64,000 nt of DNA from Flavobacterium hibisci (GTDB taxonomy: Bacteria; Bacteroidota; Bacteroidia; Flavobacteriales; Flavobacteriaceae). Shown piece after piece: positions 29,521 to 37,861 of the stretch. Each line of letters begins with the position of its first letter. Position 1 is the first letter of the stretch. The translations under genes and the position numbers were made by a program. Under the pieces are notes generated by a model. The model made no database searches and had not been told where the DNA came from. It saw nothing but the letters and a program-made list of their open reading frames with translations. The stretch covers positions 1 through 64,000 of the forward strand of contig NZ_JAIQDW010000015.1 in assembly GCF_020026925.1 (NCBI RefSeq). The letters are read 5' to 3'.

Positions 29521-30909
29521 ATGGAATTATATGAATTAATCTCAAAAAACGAAAATTTAATCTTTACGGATGCTGCTTCGGGTGCTACTAAATCAATAAA
29601 AGAAATACATCAGTCTCTCGAAATTGAGAACTTGAGATCTGTTGTTTTTATATATAATGACAATCAGTTACCGGCTATAGAGACTTTATTAAATTTTTAT
29701 CAAAGCCGATTTACAATTGCACTACTCGGACAGGGAACCAATACCGATTTTAAGGAAAATTTAGAAGCAAAATATACGCCTTATTACATTTATGATCCGT
29801 CACGAAATAGTATCGAAGGTTACACTGCTGTACATGTTTCTGATACTATCGTGCTTTTCAGACGCAATGAAAATTCGATTTATCCGATACATCCCAAAAT
29901 TAAATTACTGCTGAGTACTTCCGGAACAACCGGATCTCCAAAATTTGTGAGACTGTCTGTTGAAAACTTAGTGCAAAATGCCAAATCTATTTTGGAATAT
30001 CTGCCAATTAAAAGTGATGATGTAGTGCCTTTGAATGTTCCGGTTCATTCGGTTTACGGAATGTCAATTTTTAATACGAATTGTATAAAAGCACATCAGA
30101 TTGTATGTACGGACAAAGATGTTTTTCAGAAAGATTTCTGGTCAGATTTGAAGCATTACGGATATGCTACATTGGGAGGTGTACCTTATTTTTATGAAAT
30201 GCTTCATAGCATTGGTTTCTTCAGAAAAGACTATCCTTCATTACGCTATTTTACACATGGTGGCGGAATGTTAAGTCATAAACTGATTGAAATCATTTCA
30301 GAATATAACGAAAAGTTTGATAAACAGTTCTTTGCTCAATATGGCCAGACTGAAGCTAGCGGACGAATGTCTTTTTTACCTCCAAAAGACCTGCTGAGAA
30401 AAGCAACTTCAATCGGACGCGCTATTAAAAACGGGCGTTTTGAAATTGATAATGAAACTTCGGAGCTTATTTATTACGGTCCAAATATTTTTGGCGGTTA
30501 TGCCGAAAGAAGAGCTGACCTGCAATTTTATGATCAGGAAGAAAAGCTGCATACAGGTGATCAGGCAAGAGTAGATGCTGAAGGTTATTACTATATCACA
30601 GGCCGTTTAAAAAGAATTGTCAAACTGTTTGGTATCCGTATCAATCTGGATGAAATAGAATTGCTTCTAAAAAACACTCTTGGAGGACAAACCTTTATTT
30701 GCCTGAATATTCATGACAAACATTTAGCTGTCTTATATACCGATGAAAACGTAAACAAAGAAGTAATTGTAAACGTTTTAAAAGCAAAATTAAGTCTTCA
30801 CTCCAGCTCCTTAAAAGTAATTTACTTAGATACTGTACCACTTACTGCTAACGGAAAGGTAAATTATCCTGTTATTAAAGAATCACTCGAATCTGAAATA
30901 GCAATGTAA
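29521..30909 (+). CDS. AMP-binding acyl/aryl-adenylating enzyme
   Basis: A 462-residue ANL-superfamily ligase with a complete motif set: LLLSTSGTTGSPKFVRLS (phosphate loop), QYGQTEASGRMS, HTGDQARVDAEGYYYITGRL, and the catalytic lysine in LTANGKVNYP. It lacks a condensation or carrier domain and presumably loads the adjacent free carrier protein. The acid cannot be predicted safely; acetyl, beta-hydroxy or medium-chain acyl groups are all possible. Last gene of the plus-strand siderophore operon, ending at a strong bidirectional terminator. Confidence 0.85.
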   Translation: MELYELISKNENLIFTDAASGATKSIKEIHQSLEIENLRSVVFIYNDNQLPAIETLLNFYQSRFTIALLGQGTNTDFKENLEAKYTPYYIYDPSRNSIEGYTAVHVSDTIVLFRRNENSIYPIHPKIKLLLSTSGTTGSPKFVRLSVENLVQNAKSILEYLPIKSDDVVPLNVPVHSVYGMSIFNTNCIKAHQIVCTDKDVFQKDFWSDLKHYGYATLGGVPYFYEMLHSIGFFRKDYPSLRYFTHGGGMLSHKLIEIISEYNEKFDKQFFAQYGQTEASGRMSFLPPKDLLRKATSIGRAIKNGRFEIDNETSELIYYGPNIFGGYAERRADLQFYDQEEKLHTGDQARVDAEGYYYITGRLKRIVKLFGIRINLDEIELLLKNTLGGQTFICLNIHDKHLAVLYTDENVNKEVIVNVLKAKLSLHSSSLKVIYLDTVPLTANGKVNYPVIKESLESEIAM

Positions 30910-30930
30910 AAACTATAAATTGTAAAACAC

Positions 30931-30968
30931 AAAAAGACCTCTAATCCTTGCGAATTAGAGGTCTTTTT
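30931..30968. terminator. Strong bidirectional terminator between siderophore operon and receptor gene
   Basis: A 15-bp perfect stem (AAAAAGACCTCTAAT / ATTAGAGGTCTTTTT) with an 8-nt loop, bounded by A and T runs, separates the convergent adenylating-enzyme and TonB-receptor genes. Confidence 0.88.
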
Positions 30969-30984
30969 TATTGGGATAAAACGA

Positions 30985-33324
30985 TTAGAATTTAAATGTT
31001 AAACTTCCCAAAACAGTAGTTGGTGCCTGAGGTGCTCCCCATGTACTCCAGTATTTTTCATTAGTTAAATTATCTACCTTAAGTCCTAATCTCCATGTTG
31101 GCTGCTCGTAAAATACAGTTGCGCTGTAAATAGTATAAGATGGAATGTAAAAAGTATTCGCTGTACTCATGTAACTTTCATCTACATAATTTGCGCCAAC
31201 TCCTGCACCTAAACCTTTTAACTTATTCTGAAGCTTATAAGAAGCCCAAAAGTTTACCACATGCTCTGGTGCATCCTGAGCCTTATTACCTTCAATAGCT
31301 TTATTAGCGTCGCTTGTTTTTTCGATACGGTTATCATTATACGCATACCCTGCAGTAATATTTAAACCAGAAATAGGATTCGCCAAAAATTCAAATTCCA
31401 CTCCTTTACTCACTTGTTTTCCATCCTGCTGATAAACTAAATCAGATTGTCTTATTAATGCATTATCATTAGTAATTTCATAATAACTCACTGTTGTGCT
31501 TACTTTTTTATTAAACAGTTCCGCTTTTATCCCTGACTCCCATTGATTAGCATACAACGGATCCGGTACAAATTGTGAACCGTCAGGCTGATTAACCGGC
31601 GCAATATTCTGGAAACCATTCATATAATTCCCAAACAATGATAACTGATCATCCAAAAGCTCGAATACCAATCCAAATTTAGGAGATACGGATGTTTGTT
31701 TGTACCCCGGCACTGTGCCGCTTTCTTTACGTTCAAAATCATCAAGACGCAAACTAGTCATAATATGTAATCTTTCTGCAATACCCATTACATAAGAAGC
31801 ATACGCACTATAGGTATTCTCGTCTCTTCCGGCACGTATAACCGGAGCTAACAAAACTGCATCAATATCTTTTTTTCTAACCGGAATAAAATTAGTAGTT
31901 ACATCAATTGTTCTAAATGGAGCTGTTGGCGTTGGTGTAGATGAAAAAGTATCTGAATAGTTTCTGTAATTCACTCCCGCAACAATTTTATGGCTTAAGA
32001 TACCTGTTTTAAATTCCCCATTAATATTTTCCTGGATATTAGTATAGTTACTGGATATTGGTCCAAACATCGTCGCGCGTATAGTTACCGTAGTGGGAGA
32101 AGTCCATGTTGGCAAAACCTGATAACTATACTCTACATTCTCACTTACATAAGAAAATAAGGTAGTAGATTTCCAGTTGTCTGATATTTGATATTCTGAC
32201 TGTACGAAAGCTTTTGATGAAGTTGATTTAGCATCGGCATCATCATGAACCAGCGATTTTTTATAATCTAATTTGACATCGGCTGGATTCGTTATACCAG
32301 ATGTAGCAGCTGCAGCCGGATACAAGGGTTTAGTACTTTTTGCATTATATAGCTCTGCATCGATATTAAATTTAAGCTTATCTGTTGCTTTAAAAGTAAG
32401 ACTTGGAGTAAAAGATAAAGTGTTAGAATACCCATAATCAAGAAAACTTTTTGCTTTATTTACCCCTACGTTAAGCCTGAAAAGCACTTTTTTATCTTTG
32501 GTAAGAGGAGTATTAACATCTGCAGTAAGCTGATGTGTGCCATAACTTCCTGCAGTATATCCTACCTCCGTAGCTGTAGTTTCAAAAGGTTTTTTAGTAA
32601 CTAAATTGACCACACCTCCAAAAGAAGAAGCTGAAGAACCAAATAAAGTTCCTGAAGGTCCTTTTAATATTTCAATACGCTCAATGTTTGCAATTCCTAC
32701 AGAAGATCGGCCTGATAAGGTTTCCATTCCATTTCTGGCATTAATCCCAACCGTAAAACCTCTAAAAATAAGTGCAAAACCTCCCGAAGGATAATTAAGC
32801 GGCACAACTCCGGGTGCATTTCTCATTGCGGTTGTGATATCAATTGCTGCCTGCTCCTGAAAAAGTTCTTTATGAATTACATTATATACCTGAGGATTTT
32901 CAAGGTTTTTTAGCGGCATCCTTGCTATTGTTTCTGTTTTTTTTGACAGCAGGCTTTTTCTGCTGCTAATGACAACTTCCTGTAATTCTTTATTAGAAAC
33001 CTTCAATTGTAGATTAACTGTAGCTGTTTTATCATCTTCAACCCTAACTTCTTGTTCAGAAGTTTCATAACCTTCCAAAGATATCTGGAGTGTATAAGTA
33101 TTCTCTTTTACCCTGTTTATTTCGAAACTACCATCATCATTTGTAAAAGTCCCATATTTTGAATTTTTAAGGATGATATTTACGTCTGCTGCAGGTTTTC
33201 CCTCAGAAGTTGTGATTTGCCCTTTTATCTTTCCGTGATTTTGTTGCGCAAACGATGAAATGACTATAAATAAAAAGCTAATAGTAAATAAAAATTGTGA
33301 TGTTCTTAAACTAAGATTTTTCAT
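30985..33324 (-). CDS. TonB-dependent ferric-siderophore receptor
   Basis: A 779-residue outer-membrane receptor: signal peptide (cleavage near SSFAQ), a CarboxypepD-like N-terminal domain (GKIKGQITTSEGKPAADVNI), and a plug with GFTVGINARNGMETLSGRSS and ILKGPSGTLFGSSASSFGGVVNLVTKKP. A 22-strand barrel ends at LGSLTFKF. It belongs to the siderophore-receptor subgroup (FhuA/FoxA-like), not the SusC type. It is convergent with the siderophore operon and carries the same operator-like motif at its promoter, so it is the probable uptake route for the cluster's product. Confidence 0.92.
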   Translation of the reverse strand: MKNLSLRTSQFLFTISFLFIVISSFAQQNHGKIKGQITTSEGKPAADVNIILKNSKYGTFTNDDGSFEINRVKENTYTLQISLEGYETSEQEVRVEDDKTATVNLQLKVSNKELQEVVISSRKSLLSKKTETIARMPLKNLENPQVYNVIHKELFQEQAAIDITTAMRNAPGVVPLNYPSGGFALIFRGFTVGINARNGMETLSGRSSVGIANIERIEILKGPSGTLFGSSASSFGGVVNLVTKKPFETTATEVGYTAGSYGTHQLTADVNTPLTKDKKVLFRLNVGVNKAKSFLDYGYSNTLSFTPSLTFKATDKLKFNIDAELYNAKSTKPLYPAAAATSGITNPADVKLDYKKSLVHDDADAKSTSSKAFVQSEYQISDNWKSTTLFSYVSENVEYSYQVLPTWTSPTTVTIRATMFGPISSNYTNIQENINGEFKTGILSHKIVAGVNYRNYSDTFSSTPTPTAPFRTIDVTTNFIPVRKKDIDAVLLAPVIRAGRDENTYSAYASYVMGIAERLHIMTSLRLDDFERKESGTVPGYKQTSVSPKFGLVFELLDDQLSLFGNYMNGFQNIAPVNQPDGSQFVPDPLYANQWESGIKAELFNKKVSTTVSYYEITNDNALIRQSDLVYQQDGKQVSKGVEFEFLANPISGLNITAGYAYNDNRIEKTSDANKAIEGNKAQDAPEHVVNFWASYKLQNKLKGLGAGVGANYVDESYMSTANTFYIPSYTIYSATVFYEQPTWRLGLKVDNLTNEKYWSTWGAPQAPTTVLGSLTFKF

Positions 33325-33354
33325 TGATCTTTAAATTTGGTTAGTATTTTGTTT

Positions 33355-33363
33355 TTATTTAGA
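33355..33363. promoter_or_regulatory. Operator-like TTATTTAGA, receptor side
   Basis: TTATTTAGA is the reverse complement of the TCTAAATAA core found twice before the siderophore operon. It lies about 10-18 bases after the inferred start of the receptor transcript. Confidence 0.42.
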
Positions 33364-33379
33364 ATTAATAAAAACAATG

Positions 33380-33409
33380 CAAAAGTAAAAATTAATATTA
33401 GTTTAACAA
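33380..33409 (-). promoter_or_regulatory. Promoter of the TonB receptor gene
   Basis: On the minus strand TTG (33409-33407), 19 bases, TACTTTTG (33387-33380): an exact match to the Bacteroidota primary promoter, about 56 bases before the ATG. It is flanked on both sides by TTATTTAGA operator-like sites. Confidence 0.65.
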
Positions 33410-33424
33410 GTAAACACCATAAAA

Positions 33425-33441
33425 TTATTTAGAATGATACT
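33425..33441. promoter_or_regulatory. Operator-like TTATTTAGA within a TTTAG-N7-CTAAA palindrome
   Basis: TTATTTAGA at 33425-33433 continues into ATGATACTAAA, forming TTTAG-N7-CTAAA. It lies upstream of the receptor -33 element and about 50 bases upstream of the PepSY gene's -7 element, so it could serve both divergent genes. Confidence 0.45.
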
Positions 33442-33450
33442 AAAGAAGTG

Positions 33451-33480
33451 TAGGTTTATCTAAAAATAACTATAGATTTG
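33451..33480 (+). promoter_or_regulatory. Promoter and operator-like site of the PepSY gene
   Basis: TAGATTTG (33473-33480) fits the -7 consensus, with a partial -33 (TAG at 33451-33453) 19 bases before. Between them TCTAAAAATAAC (33459-33470) resembles the TCTAAATAAC operator with two extra A. Binding there would block the promoter. Confidence 0.45.
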
Positions 33481-33508
33481 CAGGAAATTAAATTCTTTAA
33501 AAATCCAC

Positions 33509-34624
33509 ATGAAGAAAAAATTGAAGAAAAAAATTGGACAATTACACCTTTGGCTAGGGCTTGCTTCAGGTCTTATTTTGTTTATAGTAGCTTTGACAGG
33601 CAGTCTTTTAGTTTTCGAAAAAGAAATTGATCAGTTTATTAATCCAGAGTTTTATAATGTAACCACTGTTGGAACCCATAAAAAATCAATTGATGAATGT
33701 ACAGCTGCCATTCAGAAGCGATATGCTATTGAAAAGATAAACCGAATCATAGTCTACAACGATCCTACCCGTACTATGATCATAATAGGAAAAGACAGCG
33801 AAGGAGACAGCCAGATTTTCTCTGTAGATCCTTACACAGGAAAAGTACTCGGAACTATCTCACAGGAAAGCCGATTTTTCTCTGTTGTTTTAAACATACA
33901 CAGGCATTTACTGATGCATGACATTGGGGAAATCATTACCGGATGTTCCTGCCTGATATTTGTATTCATGTTGATTTCCGGTCTTGTTTTGTGGTGGCCT
34001 AAAAAAGCTAAAAACCTGAAACAGCGACTGACTGTAAAATGGAAAGCTTCTTTTAAAAGAGTCAACTGGGATTTTCATTCGACTTTTGGATTCTACACTT
34101 TTCTTTTTTTACTGATTATTGCCCTCACGGGATTGACATGGTCTTTTAAATGGTTTGAAAATGGCATATATTTCATTGCAAACGGTACTACAGAAAAACC
34201 ATCTCCTAAAGTCGAAAACCCAACTAAAATTGATCCGCAATTGGACAAAACTGCTTTTTATCAAAACTTATATCGCAAAACTGACAGTATATTTCCATAC
34301 AAAGGCAACATCCAAATCAGAATGCCTGCTGATACCATCAACAGTATTCTGATACTAAAAGAAAACTTAGAATTCAGTATCCCAAATCAGTCGGGTGCTA
34401 TTTATTTTGACAAATATACCGGCAAAGATATCGAAATCAGACCTTATGAATCTTTCTCTAAAGGAGACAAACTAAAACGTCTCATGTACCCAATCCATAC
34501 GGGAAGCTTTTATGGCTATCCAACTAAAATACTGGCTTTCATCGTCTGTCTATTTGCTGTAACCTTGCCTGTTACAGGGTTATTGATCTGGCTTGGGAAG
34601 AAAAAAAAAGAAAGGAAAAACTAA
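33509..34624 (+). CDS. PepSY-associated inner-membrane protein, putative siderophore-linked ferric reductase (PiuB/FsqB-like)
   Basis: A 371-residue protein with four predicted membrane helices: LHLWLGLASGLILFIVALTG at about 11-30, a pair near 140-160 and 195-215, and one at the C-terminus near 345-365. PepSY-like periplasmic segments with conserved histidines lie between them (LNIHRHLLMHDIG, WDFHSTFGFYTF, YPIHTGSFYGYP). Such proteins accompany TonB siderophore receptors and are thought to help release iron by reduction. It is divergent from the receptor with a shared operator region. Reductase activity is inferred from the family. Confidence 0.85.
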   Translation: MKKKLKKKIGQLHLWLGLASGLILFIVALTGSLLVFEKEIDQFINPEFYNVTTVGTHKKSIDECTAAIQKRYAIEKINRIIVYNDPTRTMIIIGKDSEGDSQIFSVDPYTGKVLGTISQESRFFSVVLNIHRHLLMHDIGEIITGCSCLIFVFMLISGLVLWWPKKAKNLKQRLTVKWKASFKRVNWDFHSTFGFYTFLFLLIIALTGLTWSFKWFENGIYFIANGTTEKPSPKVENPTKIDPQLDKTAFYQNLYRKTDSIFPYKGNIQIRMPADTINSILILKENLEFSIPNQSGAIYFDKYTGKDIEIRPYESFSKGDKLKRLMYPIHTGSFYGYPTKILAFIVCLFAVTLPVTGLLIWLGKKKKERKN

Positions 34625-34663
34625 TTTTAAATCATTTAAGATATTTTCAATTAAAAACGATCC

Positions 34664-34697
34664 AAAGCTTCGGAAGAATCCGGAGCTTTTATTTTTT
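34664..34697 (+). terminator. Terminator after the PepSY gene
   Basis: An 11-bp stem with one G-T pair (AAAGCTTCGGA / TCCGGAGCTTT) and a 4-nt loop is followed by TATTTTTTA. It lies 40 bp after the stop. Confidence 0.75.
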
Positions 34698-34801
34698 ACA
34701 CTACCCAAGTATATTGTTTAGGATAAAAAAACCTAAATAAATTATATATTAGCTATGTCTTTAGCGCTTTCAATCAAGTTGCAACTTTATACAACAACTA
34801 C

Positions 34802-36334
34802 ATGACCAAAAAGAACCTGATTTTATTTGGATTTATAATTCTGAAATTCATTCTTCAATATGTTTTAATTAGTCCCGAATACGATTTACAACGTGACGAA
34901 TATCTGCATCTCGATCAGGCAAATCATTTAGCATGGGGCTATTTATCAGTGCCTCCGGTAACATCGTGGTTTTCTTATATTATTCTGTTACTTGGAAATT
35001 CGGTTTTCTGGGTAAAGTTCTTCCCTGCCCTGTTTGGAGCCCTGACACTTTTGCTTGTCTGGAAAACTATCGAACTTTTAAAAGGAAATCTTTACGCTTT
35101 AATTCTTGGCTCTTTATGCATTTTGTTTTCATGTTTACTGCGTTTAAATATGCTTTATCAGCCAAATTCTTTTGATATTTTATGCTGGACTGCGGTTTAT
35201 TATGTTTTAATACAATACCTGACTTCAGAAAATACAAAATGGCTTTATTTTGGCGGAGTGATTTTCGCTTTAGGTTTCCTGAATAAGTATAATATCCTGT
35301 TTTTATTACTCGGGTTAACTCCTGCTATTTTACTTTCTAAACAGCGAAAAATAGCAGCAAGAAAAGAATTTTATTTTGCTTTGCTTTTAGGATTAGTTTT
35401 AATTCTGCCTAATCTTTATTGGCAGTACAGCAATCATTTTCCAATTGTGCATCACATGAAGGAGTTAAAAGAAACGCAATTGGTTCATGTTGATCTGGGT
35501 GATTTTTTAAAAGAACAGATTCTATTTTTCATTGGCGGATTATTTGTGATTTTAGCCGGACTTTATGCCGTTTTATTTTACGGGCCTTTCAAAAAATACC
35601 AGTTCTTTTTCGCTTCATTTGTTTTCACCCTTTTAATTTTTATTTATTTCAAGGCAAAAGCGTATTACACTATTGGTTTATATCCCATTTACCTTGCTTT
35701 TGGAGCAGTTTATATCTCTGAAATGATAAATACCGGATGGAAACGTTATCTAAAACCAGTTTTTATCCTGATTACGTTATTGCTTTTTATTCCGATTTAT
35801 CAAGTCGCTTTTCCAAATAAAAGTCCTGAATATATGGTTGCACATTCTGAACCCTACAAAAAACTGGGATTGCTTCGTTGGGAAGATGGAAAAGACCATC
35901 ATTTGCCACAGGATTTTGCTGATATGCTTGGGTGGAAAGAATTGGCCAGAAAAACAGATTCTGTCTATGCTTTACTTCCAAACCAGAAAGAAACGATTGT
36001 GCTTTGCGATAATTACGGACAAGCCGGAGCCATTAATTATTATACTAAAAAAGGAATCAAAGCGGTTTCTTTTAATGCTGATTATCTGAATTGGTTTGAT
36101 CTTAGCATTAAATACAAAAACCTGATTCGCGTTAAGGATTTTGAAGAAAACGACAAAGAAATGAAAGAAACTAGTCCGTATTTTGAATCGGCTACTATTG
36201 GCGGCCGGGTCACCAATAAATATGCCAGAGGATATGGCGCTACGATTTTTGTTTTCAGGAATGCAAAAGTTGATATCAATAAAAAATTAGAACAGGAAAT
36301 CAAAGAAGAAAAAAGCGATATCATAAATGATTAA
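34802..36334 (+). CDS. GT39-like integral-membrane glycosyltransferase
   Basis: A 510-residue polytopic protein of the dolichyl-phosphate-mannose mannosyltransferase / ArnT-like group. About 9-11 helices are followed by a soluble C-terminal region. The first periplasmic loop has the catalytic acidic motif in YDLQRDEYLHLDQANHLAWG. Likely transfers a sugar from a polyprenyl carrier to an envelope acceptor, substrate unknown. Its stop overlaps the next start by 8 bp. Confidence 0.82.
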   Translation: MTKKNLILFGFIILKFILQYVLISPEYDLQRDEYLHLDQANHLAWGYLSVPPVTSWFSYIILLLGNSVFWVKFFPALFGALTLLLVWKTIELLKGNLYALILGSLCILFSCLLRLNMLYQPNSFDILCWTAVYYVLIQYLTSENTKWLYFGGVIFALGFLNKYNILFLLLGLTPAILLSKQRKIAARKEFYFALLLGLVLILPNLYWQYSNHFPIVHHMKELKETQLVHVDLGDFLKEQILFFIGGLFVILAGLYAVLFYGPFKKYQFFFASFVFTLLIFIYFKAKAYYTIGLYPIYLAFGAVYISEMINTGWKRYLKPVFILITLLLFIPIYQVAFPNKSPEYMVAHSEPYKKLGLLRWEDGKDHHLPQDFADMLGWKELARKTDSVYALLPNQKETIVLCDNYGQAGAINYYTKKGIKAVSFNADYLNWFDLSIKYKNLIRVKDFEENDKEMKETSPYFESATIGGRVTNKYARGYGATIFVFRNAKVDINKKLEQEIKEEKSDIIND

Positions 36335-36851
36335 TTTTAAAGACATATCTTATTTACAAACCGGAAATCCTAAACAGCAAGCCGCATTTACTCTTTTAAC
36401 CCATCATAAAGTTTTGGAAAATCTTGCTGAATTTGAGCCTGTTTTGGTTGGCACAATTCCCCTAAATATTGATATTGAAAACAGCGATTTGGATATTCTC
36501 TGCCATTGGAAAAACAAAGCTGATTTTATTGAAAAGACAAAACAACTGTTCGGAAAAGAAAATCATTTTGCCATTCGGGAAGAGCTGATAAATAAGCAGG
36601 AATCTGTTATTGCTAACTTTTTTATCAACACTTTTGAAATCGAAATCTTCGGACAAAATACGCCAACAGAACTTCAAAACGGCTACAGACACATGCTAAT
36701 TGAACACCAAATTCTAAATTCAAAAGGCGAAAACTTTCGATTGGAGGTCATTAGATTAAAAGAAAAAGGCTTAAAAACCGAACCTGCTTTTGGTTTGCTA
36801 TTAGGCTTAAAAGGAAATGTTTACGAAGAATTATTAGATTATAGAATCTGA
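36327..36851 (+). CDS. DUF4269 protein (nucleotidyltransferase-like)
   Basis: A 174-residue soluble protein. VLVGTIPLNIDIENSDLDILCHW resembles the GS...DxD core of the polymerase-beta nucleotidyltransferase fold; RLKEKGLKTEPAFGLLLGL near the C-terminus is typical of DUF4269. Coupled to the upstream glycosyltransferase by an 8-bp overlap. Substrate unknown. Confidence 0.75.
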   Translation: MINFKDISYLQTGNPKQQAAFTLLTHHKVLENLAEFEPVLVGTIPLNIDIENSDLDILCHWKNKADFIEKTKQLFGKENHFAIREELINKQESVIANFFINTFEIEIFGQNTPTELQNGYRHMLIEHQILNSKGENFRLEVIRLKEKGLKTEPAFGLLLGLKGNVYEELLDYRI

Positions 36852-36900
36852 GAAAAAACATCTTTTTTTTAAATTTTAAAAAATAAAATCCTAAAATAAG

Positions 36901-36930
36901 TTGCATAACCGTATTTAGTGTGTATCTTTG
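36901..36930 (+). promoter_or_regulatory. Promoter of the initiator tRNA gene
   Basis: TTG (36901-36903), 19 bases, TATCTTTG (36923-36930): an exact Bacteroidota consensus promoter ending 12 bases before the tRNA. Confidence 0.75.
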
Positions 36931-36942
36931 CACCCGAAACAT

Positions 36943-37015
36943 CGCGGGATAGAGCAGTAGGCAGCTCGTCGGGCTCATAACCCGAAGGTCACAGGTTCGA
37001 GTCCTGTTCCCGCTA
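36943..37015 (+). tRNA. Initiator tRNA-fMet (CAT anticodon)
   Basis: A full cloverleaf of 73 bases without an encoded CCA. Acceptor stem CGCGGGA / TCCCGC with position 1 C facing T72 (unpaired), D-stem GAGC/GCTC, and anticodon stem TCGGG-CTCATAA-CCCGA with the three consecutive G-C pairs that mark initiator tRNAs. The T-arm is ACAGG-TTCGAGT-CCTGT. The unpaired first acceptor position and the GGG/CCC anticodon stem distinguish it from elongator Met tRNA. Confidence 0.95.
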
Positions 37016-37023
37016 CTAAAAAC

Positions 37024-37056
37024 AAAAAGCTTCAGAAAATCTGGAGCTTTTTGTTT
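37024..37056 (+). terminator. Terminator of the tRNA gene
   Basis: A 12-bp stem (AAAAAGCTTCAG / CTGGAGCTTTTT, one G-T pair), a 5-nt loop and a T-rich tail directly after the tRNA. Confidence 0.75.
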
Positions 37057-37119
37057 TATAACAACTTCTATTCTTATCCGTTTTCCTATTATCGTGTTTA
37101 AAGTTAACCCGACGATATT

Positions 37120-37680
37120 TTATTCGGTTACAGGGATAATCTCTTCTGCTTTTTCAATCTTTTCAATGCCTCTTTCTCCCATAATCTGCCCGGCATCGAG
37201 CATTCTGATTAAATGGATATAGCACGTTACGAGATCATAATCAAACTCTTCTGTATGAGGAGACAATGAGATCTGGACGATTTCATAGAGAAAAAAAATA
37301 AACTCTTCGGGAGTTTTCTCTTCAAATGCGCTTTGGAATACCAAAAAAGGATTCGCGTATTCTTCTTTACTAAGTGAAGCCAGCTGCGTTATGGACTGAT
37401 AATCACCCGAACTTTTCACCTTCCATTTTATGCTTTTCCTCTTTAAGCAATAACACACTTTGATAAAAGAGCATACAGCAGTGTAGAAAACAAAAATTTC
37501 GCATGGATTATCTTGTTTGTATATCTTGCTCTTGTGGCAATGCATGACCACATCACTCAACATCTGCTTGTAGTAATCGAGATGGGCAAAGTCAAAAAAA
37601 GAGTAAAGAGCTTCAAGTGGATTTTCTGCTTCATAGACTGCCCAAAAATTAGTTTCAAAGTACATTTTATTCTTTTTCAT
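37120..37680 (-). CDS. Unknown protein, 186 residues
   Basis: A soluble-looking protein, rich in aromatic residues and cysteine (DVVMHCHKSKIYKQDNPCEI, FYTAVCSFIKVCYCLKRKSI), predicted mostly helical, with no signal peptide. No family recognised. The coding sequence is intact and reads as a real gene (good codon pattern, ATG at 37680, no disruption). It is divergent from the XRE regulator at 37862 with 180 bp between the starts, so it may be its target. Confidence 0.6.
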   Translation of the reverse strand: MKKNKMYFETNFWAVYEAENPLEALYSFFDFAHLDYYKQMLSDVVMHCHKSKIYKQDNPCEIFVFYTAVCSFIKVCYCLKRKSIKWKVKSSGDYQSITQLASLSKEEYANPFLVFQSAFEEKTPEEFIFFLYEIVQISLSPHTEEFDYDLVTCYIHLIRMLDAGQIMGERGIEKIEKAEEIIPVTE

Positions 37681-37827
37681 GGCGGGAAGATTTAAAATTC
37701 ACAAACGAAGTTCGACTCTTTCAAAAGGATAAACTATTCGGGATTTGGATATAATATCTGACAGAAAAGATATTTTACAGGATATTTTTTTATCTTTGAA
37801 ATTCACACTTTTTAATGCAGATGGCTT

Positions 37828-37835
37828 TATCTTTG
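37828..37835 (+). promoter_or_regulatory. -7 element of the XRE regulator gene
   Basis: TATCTTTG, exact -7 consensus, with transcription expected about 20 bases before the ATG at 37862. A second TATCTTTG lies at 37791-37798. No clear -33 for either. Confidence 0.4.
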
Positions 37836-37861
37836 CCCCTTTAGAAAACTAATACTCATTT

